64,000 bases of DNA from Romanomermis culicivorax. Lineage: Eukaryota; Nematoda; Enoplea; Mermithida; Mermithidae. A program made the position numbers and the translations under genes. The notes under the pieces are model-generated. The model made no database searches, was not told the DNA's origin, and saw nothing but the letters and a program-made list of their open reading frames with translations. Where the stretch lies: the NCBI GenBank assembly GCA_963922205.1, contig CAWUHX010000019.1, positions 920,278 to 984,277 on the forward strand. Reading direction: 5' to 3'. Positions 42,904-53,690 of this stretch are shown here, one piece after another (positions within the stretch are counted from its first letter, which is position 1; each line of letters opens with the position of its first letter).

Positions 42904-44869
42904 TAATAGGGTCAGCAAACTACAAGTGTGTTACAACTAAAAAAAGACGCGACATAGAACAATTGCAAGAAAATAAAGCTAATTTTGTGTGATGGGATCA
43001 TCTCTAGTGGTGTATTAATGCATATCTGCCCCGAATCCTCAATAGATATCTGGAAATAATAAAAATGGTCATCAAACGTGCCATAAAACTTGGCAGGACC
43101 AGTCATGACCCTGATTCGCATTCCTCCAGAAACATAACTCGAATGGCTTCGATGTAGCGACTCTTGCCTAAGCAAGCTGTGTTGTGTCTTCTGACCTCAT
43201 CCTTCTTCACTGGAACATAGTTTTTTTTGTCGCCAGTTGAGAATTATTGATGACTATTACAAAAACAATTTCTTTTGTTTTGGTCATACAAATCAATTTT
43301 TACGTTATCAATTATTAAATAGATATAATTATAAATGACATGAAAATAAAAAATGAGAAAATACACTACATTCCACTCTGAGACCAAGGCTTGCTCGTTC
43401 TCAAAGATTTAATTGTCTGTAAAAAATTATTTCCATACAAATCATATGATCATATGGCATTAAGATCATACAGATCATATGGCACTTATTTTTTGTCATA
43501 TGAAATTTAAAAATAACCATTTTCTCCTATGTTGAAATAATGCATCCATTCAAGTCCTAATTTCGTGCCAGCATGCATAAGTTTCATCAAATCATCATGC
43601 GTATTCAATATCAGCCACTGGCACCATTCGAGTTGCTGATTTTTCGGATGAGGTTAACGAGTGTGTTGTTGTTAGCATAGAATTCTGAAAAATTGAAAAA
43701 ATAGTTATTATGTAATAATCATGAAAAAATTTTATTAACTAAGCATATACGCCTTCTGCTCAGCAGCGAAAAAGATACTCGTTGGATCATCTTCCTGTAT
43801 TTTGTGTAATTCTTATTTGACAGTAGGGGCAATTAGAAAAATCGAGCTAAAAAATAAGTAAAAAATGCAATAGTTCATTCTTTGGTTAACCTGGCTTCGA
43901 TGCTGGAAATGGCAACTCTGAACTTTTCATTAGATTTGTCACCTCAAATAGGTTTGAGATGTAAATCATTTGCAACTATGATTTGTAACAAGAACTTATT
44001 GAGGTCACTAACAAGCTAAGGTGAGGTTTTCTCTCTGCTAGCAAGATATTGGAAACTATGGATTGTCAAATGGTCACACTTTTTGCATACTTGGGCAGGC
44101 ATTGTAAGTCAATTTTGTTTTTGCTTTTTCAGTTGTTTTGCATTCAATTTACATCCTAAATATAAAACTGATTATGATGAATGTGAGAAAAAACAGTATT
44201 TCTTTCAGCAGAAATGGCCTTTTTGTGGTAAGTATCTGCAGATAATAACTGCTTTTTAAATTTTATGCCTTTTATATCAATTTCTCAATACTTTTTTGAT
44301 GTGTTTGCAGGTGCACATCATACTGGTGCACGTGCATGCAGTTTTTGGGCATGTGATTTCGTCTATATATTTCAGTTTATTGTTTTTCCTTCTCCCTAGC
44401 CTATCATAGGTGGTGCGATAGCGTCAACCTATAATATACTTGGCCCTCAAATTTCATGCCCCCCTAGAGCCAAAACGGTAAGAGCTAGAACCTTCGGGTT
44501 TTTTCCATAATTTTGGGCATAGGGGCAAACTATGGGGTGCTTTTTGTCATTCCGCCTCTATCTACAAGTGGTGCTCGGTGGGGCCCCAAAAACAGGTAAA
44601 AAACGCACTTTTTAAGGCCCCCCAGTTCCACCATGCCCCGCAATCGGTGTGCCATATCCAACCTCCATACTTCGGCCTAAGCATCTTGGGGGTGTAATCT
44701 CAAATGCGAATTTTTTTTGTTTGAAATTTGGCCTCAATTCAATTATATGGTTGTCCAAAGTCCCGGAAAACGCCAAATTCCCCAATTTTGTAATATAATA
44801 CTTATGGGTTCAAAAAAATAAGTTTTTGAGGCATAATGCACTACTAATTTTTTAGCCGTTTCAAATAAA
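42904..44869. other. No intact gene seen
   Basis: A minus-strand stretch at 43175-42950 reads like one or two short exons (MLRQESLHRSHSSYV; ISIEDSGQICINTPLEM) around a TTTCCAG acceptor near 43052, but no start or family could be established. 44330-44700 is moderately GC-rich repeat-like sequence. The rest is AT-rich. Confidence 0.3.
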
Positions 44870-45540
44870 CCTGCAGCCTTATTGGGATTTTTGGGCTGCA
44901 AGGGTTTTCGACTGCGGGGAATTCAATAGACGTCCTCACCTTACACAAATAAATTATCCGCGGTGTAAACAAGCGTACTGCCGTAATTTTCTTGTGGAGG
45001 AGATATTCGACCACGAGGAATTCAGTGAATGTGATCACTTTACACCAAAAAATATCCGTTGTGTAAACAAACGTATTCTCGTGATTTTTTGCTGGAAGGG
45101 GTTCTCGACCACGGGAAATTTGATGAATGCGATCATCTTACAAAAAAAAACTATCTCGGGTGTAAACAAGCATATTTTCGTGATTTTTTATGGAAGGGAC
45201 TTTCGACTGCGGGGAATTCAATGGATGTGTCACTTTAGACAAAAAATTTTTCCGTATTTAACCAAGCCTGTTTTCGTGAGTTTTTTGTGGGAGGGTTTTT
45301 CGACCACTGGGAATTCAATGAAAGTGATCACTTTCTACACTACTTCATATTGAGTGTAAACAAATGTATTCCTGCGATTTTTGGGGGAATGTGTTTCTAC
45401 CATGGGGAGTTCAATGGACGAAGTCAGTTTACATGAAAAAAAGTCATTTGTGTAAACAAAGGTATTCCTGCGATTTTTTGGGTTGAAGGATCCTAAACCA
45501 TGAGGAATTCAATAGATATGGTCACCTTTCAGTATCTTTA
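44870..45540 (+). repeat. Tandem repeat, ~97-bp unit, six to seven copies
   Basis: The phrase GTGTAAACAAG(C)G starts at 44963, 45061, 45160, 45254, 45354 and 45450, giving spacings of 98, 99, 94, 100 and 96. Each unit continues with a TTTTCGTGATTTTTT block, a CGACCA(C)GGGGAATTCAATG block and a TCACTTTA block. Copies differ at many bases, so the array is old. Confidence 0.85.
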
Positions 45541-46018
45541 AAAAGTTTTTTAAGTACTATGCGGTTTATACATCCTTTACTTTAGCCCGAGGTGAGATTT
45601 CCTTGCCTCAAGTTTTTTTTATTGTTTTTTTGAAGTGCAGATGACCAAATTTAAAACTTCAATGTGCTTCTATGAAAGTTTTCGTGCATGGTTGAGGCCC
45701 ACTAAAATGAGGTGAACTATAGTCTGTTTTTTATAAAATGCTTCCAAATAAAAAAGTGACCCAAATCAGTATCGTCGTCAAAATCGTTTGCATTGAGCTG
45801 TTACCGTAAAATTTTTCACTCGAAAAATTTTGAAACGTGAGTTCAGTATGCTCACAATTTTCTAGTCCTATAAGATATATTGTTTATCAGAAAATCGTGA
45901 AAATCTGAGGCACTACTTGCTTTCCACTTTCATAATTAAGAAGCATTATTTCTAGAAAAACAGACTATTATTATTATTTATTAATTAATGATTATTGTTA
46001 ATTATTAGTTTATCAGAA
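45541..46018. other. No gene seen
   Basis: AT-rich spacer between the 97-bp array and the foldback element; no structure noted except a TTATTATTATTTATTAATTAATGATTATTG-type low-complexity stretch near 45970, quoted here only by type. Confidence 0.3.
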
Positions 46019-47138
46019 AATGCGCCGATGGGGCAGAAAAAAGGAGAATATACTTGCATCGATAGTTGCCATGCTAGAAAAAAAGTGGACTGGATATTTG
46101 AGAACTTGGGTCAAAGTTGGAAAAAGTTCACTTTCTTTATATTGGATTTTTATTCTGTTGCATTTTGCCCTTCCCCTGGCATTAGCTACAGCAAAATTTT
46201 TCTATATGAAAATTAAATGCACATGGTTTCAAATGTAAAGAAATGATAAACCAATAGCTTTCTAACTTCTGACCAATTCAAAACTCCTGCCTAATGATGA
46301 TTATTGAAGTTATAACCGGCGCGGAGCGCCGGAAAATTTTGAGATTATGAACTTCTAAAATGCACCAAAATGCATATTTCCTCTACCTTATCTCCTTCCT
46401 ATATGGGATAGAGCCGTTTGTACATGTACAAATGACTACTCCAATTTCGTTTGCCCCAAAAATTTTTCATTTGCCTCTGGCAAAAAAATCCTGGGTTGCA
46501 CTAACATTTTCGAATAATTTTCTTATCTCTAAAGCAAATAAATATTAAAATGTCTGCAATTCTCAAACCCGTAATCAAATCGCAGTATTAGTTAATCGTG
46601 AAGTGAGTATTGTTTGTGCACTGGAAGAGAATAATTTGGACATTGAAATTAGCTCAAACTCTGGATCAGCAATTTAATCTCAATGTTGAGATTATCCTAA
46701 TGCTGGGTTAGTGCAACCAACCTCATGTTGGGTTTGTGCAACCAGCCTCAGGTTTCTTTTTAGTTCTGAAAATGACTATATTATGCCTGCCTCACTATTT
46801 TTCAGCTAGTGTGAGAGGCAGGATTTTTGAATTGGTCGGGAGTTAGAAAGCTATTGGTTTACCATTTCTTTACATTTGAAATCATGTGCAAATAATTTTC
46901 ATATAGAAAAATTTTGCTGTAGTTAATGCCTGGGGAAGGACAAAATGCACGTTGATGCAGAATATACTTCTTCACAGAAATAGAAAATTTTTTTGAGACA
47001 GAATGAGAATCCAATATAAAGAAAGTGAATTTTTTCCAACTTTGACCAAAGTTCTCAAAAATCTAATCCACTTCTTTTTCTAGCATATCAACTATCGAAG
47101 CAAGTATATTCTCCTTTTTTCTGCCCCATCGGGGCATT
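46019..47138. mobile_element. Foldback element with ~300-bp inverted arms
   Basis: Ends AATGCGCCGATGGGGCAG and CTGCCCCATCGGGGCATT. The arms 46019-46300 and about 46805-47138 are inverted copies with several indels. The centre holds a CCGGCGC...GCGCCGG hairpin (46316-46332) and two copies of a CAACC..GGGTT(A/T)GTGCA phrase. No transposase frame. No target duplication found. Confidence 0.75.
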
Positions 47139-47955
47139 CATTTCCATATTTTGCAGATTGATGATGTAAAATTGAAATCATTGGCTGCCAATTTCCAAGA
47201 GGAAGGCAAAGTGTTGCCTCTCAACCATGGTTTCCCATTCAATGTAGACGATGATCGGGAATCATTTGTTTAATTGAAATGTGATGCCATGTTGGTTTCA
47301 GTCCATGTGAAAAGATCGCTTTCAGAGTGCAAAATGATGTTAGCCGACTGAAAGTATGATTGTTTGTTTCCAAAAATAGGAATGATCAGCTTTTTTTGGT
47401 TACAACAATTTTATGTTCTGATGACTTTTGTATTCAAGCTTTGAATATTGAATAACTTTTGAACTGTGCAGAAAGTCACCAAAAAATTTCATAATTTTGT
47501 ATGTTATTGCTGGATTTTTCTATAATATACCATTTATAAAGTAAACTTAATTTTCCATACACACATTTTATTAAAAGTTCCAAAATGAAAAAATATACTG
47601 GTCATACACGAGTAATCCAACATGAGAAAACATCACAATTTATTGAGTGACAAAATTCTAAAAAAATCTGGTATACACGCAATTGTAGCAAATTCATGAT
47701 AATGGAATTTAATGCAAATGTTGATTATGGGGTAAATGGTTTTGATGATATAGCCGAAAGTTGAGAATCGGGCATATCTTCACATGGGAAAGTATGACCT
47801 CTCTATCAAGGCTTCATGTACAATATAAATAGGGATTGGGTGTCGGTTGTTTGATTGATATGGGGCGGTTCTATGCTGACGTTATTTTGATTCAATTTCA
47901 AAGTAATTTTTAAAACAAATGGTTGGGAGTAGCCAGGTCTTAAACTGACTTTGTA
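47139..47955. other. Spacer with one exon-like stretch
   Basis: 47150-47360 after a TTTTGCAG reads SLAANFQEEGKVLPLNHGF in one frame and continues after a stop. It may be a decayed exon. The remainder shows no features. Confidence 0.25.
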
Positions 47956-47959
47956 GCAC

Positions 47960-48190
47960 GTACTGGCTAGTGGTAGTGAAGAATACAATAGCATGCCTTT
48001 TCATGCATTTTTGGAAGTCTTTGTTCAGAAATTCTTTGCCTTTATCAGCTTGAATGCATGAAAGTGGACGATTACTGGATTTTCAGAATTGATTCAAAAG
48101 CATCAGTTAGTGACAGTACTCAAGGCTTTGTCTTTTAAAGGCACAGCCCGAGTGTATTTATGATACAAGTCAAAATGAAAGTGTACCTTT
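47960..48190 (-). pseudogene. Integrase fragment of a Maverick-like element
   Basis: Minus-strand text YHKYTRAVPLKDKALSTVTN, then after a frame change RPLSCIQADKGKEFLNKDF and QKCMKRHAIVFFTTTSQ. This parallels residues 108-173 of the Polinton integrase here (RTDKGKEFVNQDFKKLLKEQ), with the catalytic Asp in QADKGKEF. It is a relic of another, diverged element. Confidence 0.7.
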
Positions 48191-48208
48191 TGCTTCACTT
48201 TTATATAT

Positions 48209-48625
48209 TTGAAAGATCACCAATATCTGTCAGTGACAACCAAACATGAGCAAGTCCTAAGTGTCATGGAGAAGAGGATGCTTCTATGGTGTTCCGGCCT
48301 TAGAAGGTTCGATTATGTAGCCAATAGAGATGTTCGCGATCGGATAGGAGTGGCGCCTATAACTGATGAGATGAACGAGGCATGGCTTCGTTCGTATGGC
48401 CACATTATGTGAAGTAATGAGGATACAGTGGCACATACATCAGTGCGATTGAACCTGCCGAGCCCAAGACTTTGAGGACGACCAAAGAAACGTTGGATGA
48501 ATAGAATCGTAGAAGACATGCAGACAGTCAATGCACCTGAGACTGTGTTTTTAGCCGAACCAAGTGGAGATTGATATGCCAGCGAGCGGACCCTGCAATG
48601 CAGGATTTATGCCAGGAAGAAAAAG
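48209..48625 (+). pseudogene. LINE reverse-transcriptase C-terminal relic, copy 2
   Basis: Same wording as copy 1 with a longer left part (TTKHEQVLSVMEKRM) that in copy 1 is cut by the LTR of element B. Stops after YGHIM and later. Confidence 0.75.
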
Positions 48626-49989
48626 CGAGATACTGCCGTTGCTCATCAACATCATTATCTAGAACCCTGTTTTTGCTGTAGTTTTCTCTATTTGGTTTCC
48701 AATGTATATGCTATTTGTCCAGACAACTATTCTTCAACCAATTTTAAAGTTAGAGTAGGATCTATTTCCATAGCTTGCGAGAAAAATTGTTGCCGACTAC
48801 AGTAACCACTTCCAGGATTATAATATATTTGTACTTCCTTCAATAATTTATCTATTTTCATATACAAGTGAAGAATGAAGTATCACAGGCATGGAGGGCT
48901 TTGGAGAATTTTTGGGCTAAGAGCCAAAATGCTTTCATGCTTATATTTTTTAATGTTTCAGGGTTTCAGCTCTGAATTTCCAACAATTCTTGTGTTCAGC
49001 ATTGAATTTTCTCCCCAAAAAATTTTGCAACAAACTCCATCATTTGATCATAAGCTTTATAATGCGTAAAAATCCCATTGGGGAATTGAAGGAGTTCTTG
49101 AAGGTTTTGTTCAGATAGATGACCACTCACCTATAACCTGTTTGGGGATGATTATATCCATATGTTTTAATGTGTTTCCACCGATTTAGGCGGATTTAGT
49201 AGTTATTTTGCAACTGATGGATGTTGCCTGCTGGTACGCATTGGAACAGCTATAGCGGATCATTGCAAGGCAAATACTGTAGTTTCAGATTGAGTAGGCA
49301 CGTTTTTTTTCTCATTATCTGGCATGTTTTTCTACTACTGTTTACTTGTCTACAAGTCTAGCCTGCTTGGGCTCGCCTCTACATTGTTTTTTGATTTTTT
49401 ATCTTCTCAATGTCGAGAGATTACTTTATTGTGTAATTTAATTAGAAACTTAATTAGAACTGGACACTTATGAAAAAAAACATTTTTTTCCAAAAGTCTC
49501 AAGTACCAATTGAAATCAAGAAACCGAAGGTTTAATGATTATGGTTATCTATTTTTGGCTCAAAATAATTATTATGCGTCCATGGCATAGTCTTGGGTCA
49601 GTAGAAAGCCCGTGGATGAAGGTCGAACTCCTGGCTATCTTTCCTGCAGTGTGTTGGGTTCTCTTCTGGTTCACAAACTAGATTAATTGACACCGCCAGG
49701 GATTCTTAATAGATGATTAGTTCCAATTATGATACTTAAGCCACACTTGCACTGAGAGGTTCAAGTTTTCCTCCTGCCATTGTGTGCTGATTTGCATATT
49801 GTATACTTTACGATATCAGACACTAGTAAAAATATTTCAAATTTGTGTTGTATTTTCAAATTTGACTGATTATTAATCGGAACAGTTTGCAAAAGATGGA
49901 ATAAAATCCTTAATGGCTCGCTATAATTCTGCAAGCATAATTCTTCAAACAAGATACCTTATTGTCCCTTCAAATTGTAACATTTAATA

Positions 49990-51350
49990 AGCCACTCAGC
50001 GGAGATGATCTTGAATCAATCGAAAACATTGCGGCAACCTCAACAACCTCGGAATTCGCTTTGATCATGAAAATACCATGATTCGCCTTCTATTGTAAAC
50101 TATCAATGACACACCCAAGCCAGCGACCATCAAAAAGTTACGAAAATGTGGGAGAAGTGTCTGCCCTACAATTTCAAAACCATCGATGGCACAATAAATG
50201 ATTTTTGATTCAAGTTTATCAAGGTTTTCCATCAGTCAAAGCAATATGGCCAGGTGTAACATTATACTGTTTTGATAGTCTTCTGCGGACGATTTGCCGT
50301 GGACTGATGGAGTTTACCCCATTAACATTATGAGCCTCATCAATGCTGTGATGAATGCAAATCACACAAAGCAACTGAACAAGAAACTTGCATTTGACCG
50401 GCTAGACTATGTTGAGGCAAGAACTAAATATAGTTTTAGTGGGTTAGCAAAATATATTTGATGACACTCCCACATATTATGTTATTCAGCCAATAATTCC
50501 CACTCTTAATGACTGTCTTTGATCTATTCATATGCATAATGTGGCAGATGGAGATATGGTGGAAGATACAGAAAAAATGTTCAAGAACATGGTTAATGTT
50601 CTGCTTTGCCGCCGACAAGAATTTGTCAGTATATTTTGGGAATGATTGAGCGAGTCCAACAATCGGGCCACTTTACATCAAAACCTGGTAATCAAGACTG
50701 TAGTTATCTGCCAACCTCAAAGTGCAGGTGGAAAATAAAAGAAACAGGACAGCATTGTGCTCAAAGCAGAAAGGATTGCACCAAACAATTTCTTTTTCAA
50801 GGTAATTACTATTATATATCAAGGGAAGTGAATATCAGTAATTTTGGGCTTCGTCATTTCAGATAAAGAATGATGATAATTTGTGCTGTGCATGAGCACT
50901 TGTTACCTCTAAGGCAAAGATCGATAATGACGCTCAATTTAAAACAATTATTCAAGTCCTAAAAATTACGACATCAACGTGGCTGGAGAATTATGGAAAT
51001 GGCTGGTATCGGAAAACAAGATCGGACCAATTAAGCCTCTGATGACCTTGACATGCTACAAACAGTGTTATCACTTATAATGAAATTAAAGTCAGGGGTG
51101 GAATCTCGAGGGCTGTGTATGGAGATGATCCTTTGTTGCAAAGGATGTAACAAACGATATGCCTGCCAATGGTGAAGACCAGAAGAGTGAATGGGGTGAA
51201 TGATGGCTCTCTGGTATGTACTGCAAATGGCCAATATGTACATTGCAACGATTCTAATCATAATTTCACAGACCAGCTGTGCTTGGACATGGTCAATCAT
51301 TTCGCAATGAGAATGGACAACAAGCACTGTGAGTTCCACCAACCTCTCGC
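49990..51350 (+). pseudogene. Decayed multi-exon gene, family unknown, copy 2
   Basis: Counterpart of 32230-33620 with partly different frame lesions. The intron near 50800-50862 (GTAATTACT...TTTCAG) and the Cys-rich end are both still visible. Confidence 0.35.
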
Positions 51351-51451
51351 CTACAGTCCTGTGCAATCCGTATGCGATATCAAACGATGCAAGCCTTGCA
51401 ACATCTTGTCGTATGCCCAAATCGACATGACCGGCGCATCAGAAAAATAAC

Positions 51452-51524
51452 GCTCAGTGAGGGGCTCGAACCCTCGACCTTCTGCATACAAGGCAGACGT
51501 GCTATCCAATTGCGCTAACGGAGC
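51452..51524 (-). tRNA. tRNA-Thr(TGT)-like, copy 2 unit c
   Basis: The best of the four units: acceptor GCTCCGT/ACTGAGC with one mismatch, D arm, anticodon stem TCTGC/GCAGA with loop triplet TGT, and T arm GAGGG/CCCTC. By structure it could be a real tRNA. Its place inside a MITE-like element argues for a tRNA-derived repeat. Confidence 0.55.
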
Positions 51525-51705
51525 CATGTGGAATGGTTCGGAAATTGTGGTTGTAGTAGTGGTGGTGAGTAATGGGCACGCCGCCTAATGAATAGACAGA
51601 CGCACCACTAAAACACACCTTCCCCCTTCGAGGAGGAAGGGCCCCTGGTACGGTCACTCATGTCGTATGTCCAAATCCACATGGCCAGCGCGTCGGAAAA
51701 ATAAT

Positions 51706-51778
51706 GCTTGGATAGGAGCTCGAACCCTCGACCTTCTGCATACAAGGCAGACGTGCTATCCAACTGTGCCAACGGAGC
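51706..51778 (-). pseudogene. tRNA-Thr-like pseudogene, copy 2 unit d
   Basis: Keeps the anticodon arm and most of the T arm; the acceptor stem is degraded in the same way as copy 1 unit b. Confidence 0.5.
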
Positions 51779-53590
51779 CACGTGGAGGATGTCGAAAATT
51801 GTGGTGGTAGTGGTGGTGGTGAATGTGAGGCATGCCGCGTAATGAATAGCCAGACGCAGCACTACAACATGCATCGGCATAAACTTAGTGGGTCATTTTC
51901 AGATAATAGGGCCTCTAATATTTTGTTGTCATCATTTGTTGATATTTACGAAATATCTTGGTTCTACACCCATATCATTCACATTCACCCCCCTCAAATT
52001 TAGTTAAAGTATGAGAAAAATCATCCATTATCCTGAGCGTTATTTTTCTGACACACCAGCCATGTGGATTTGGGCATACGACAATCTTATTTAAGACTCG
52101 ACATGAAAAATAGCATAGATGTGGTCATTTTGATTGTCTTATATTCAAACTGTACATCCCCCCGAGAATGACATAAATTCCGGCCGCCCAGTTATGAAAA
52201 TGTGGAGAAGAAGCAAGGGAAACGCCAGCCCATAGTCATTCTTTTTCCATTTTATTTTTTCAAATTCAGGGCGTAGCAAGAGATAGACCTTAATGCATGG
52301 AGTTTCAAGCCAGGTCAGCCTCTTAAGTCAGAACGATCTACCACAGGTACCTAAATACTAAGGCTGAGCATGAAAGATTGAGATACATTGATTTGAGAAG
52401 TCAACCCAAATGGCCAAATCTTTGATTCCTCGATTTGAGTTGGCGCTCAATATAATATTCAGAAGCCTTCAGCGACGTTTTAACACATTTATCAAACAAA
52501 ATTTCACTAAAGCTTTCTTGTCAACAAGTCGATGATGAAAATAAGAAAAGAAGTGGGCAGCAACGTTACTATACGTCGTTTATTCGAAAATGATCGAATT
52601 CAATACAGAAAAAAACTAGTAAACTTATTACTGTAATCAATGAGCCAATATATTTATTAGTGAGTAGAAAACAGAACAACCTGGAAAATTTCCATCAATA
52701 ATTTAGACAAGTTGTCGAAATTCATCGAATAGGACTCAGTTATTGATGCAGTTCTGTCCAAATCGAAAGTGGTTGAGCATGATGTTTCATCTCCCCATTC
52801 TCATGAAGAAATTTAACGTTTTTCAGCAGAATAAAGTTTTCCCACCGAGTGAAAGCTGTGTATCAAATTGAATTTAATTTTATGGTTTTCGCTGCAGCGA
52901 TTTAAAATGTGATACACACCCATCCTGGAACGACCATCTTAAACGGTGAATAGCCAAATTCCCAGATCAGCTGTGAACCGTTCTGCTATTTCTTGCAAGC
53001 CAAAAGACCCTCTTTATAATCAATCAGTCCATTTCTAGCGATACAGCATGACATAGAAAACTACCCAGCTGTGAATGAAATTTATCAGAGCCTGTAACCA
53101 AGAATATCACCACTTATTTATTTGGTGTCATTTGATTTATTTTTTTATAAATTGCAACGACAAAATGATTTTTTGTTTCGCCAAAATTGAAGAAAAACAG
53201 ACAAAATTTTTTTCCGACGTTTCTGATACAAAAAACATTTCTTATCTCTAGAAAAATTGACCATTTTTATCAAAATGACTTATCAGAAAACGAAAAGCAC
53301 TCGTTATAGTATACCAGTGTGTTCAACGCGTAAGTAAACATTTCTCATTATATTTTAGTAGTTATTAAAAATGGTACCCTGGTGAACTTCATTCTTTTTT
53401 TTTGAATTTGAAATGCAACCCAATTTCTTTTTTTTGAAAATCAAGACGCATTTGATTTCCCTTCTTTTGAAATCAGAGTGTACTTCATCACAATATAGTT
53501 GCAACTGGATTTCATGTGTGCTAAATCAGAAAATGTTGTGTACATTTTTAATTTAATTTTTTTGAGTACTCTGCGTTGATACCCACTGCT

Positions 53591-53690
53591 NNNNNNNNNN
53601 NNNNNNNNNNNNNNNNNNNNNNNNNNNNNNNNNNNNNNNNNNNNNNNNNNNNNNNNNNNNNNNNNNNNNNNNNNNNNNNNNNNNNNNNNN
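53591..53690. other. Scaffold gap (100 N)
   Basis: Exactly 100 N, the usual placeholder for a gap of unknown size. It lies just right of duplication copy 2, so continuity across it is not proven. Confidence 0.98.

Larger units (their letters stand above)
51406..52084. mobile_element. MITE-like element with tRNA-like units, copy 2 (679 bp)
   Basis: Inverted ends TTGTCGTATGCCCAAATC. This is the uninterrupted version of 33714-35416 and shows the original size of the element. Confidence 0.65.
48246..53561. repeat. Segmental duplication, copy 2
   Basis: Second copy of 30514-36857. It lacks the ~1-kb insertion and ends about 30 bases before the scaffold gap. Direct orientation. The interval between the copies, 36858-48245, holds the probable host genes. 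Confidence 0.9.

Noticed and set aside
42592..42940. Open frames of ~109 codons in both strands (KPKPKP and GLGLGL) over the TTAGGC array
   Set aside because: They are translations of the hexamer repeat, not genes.
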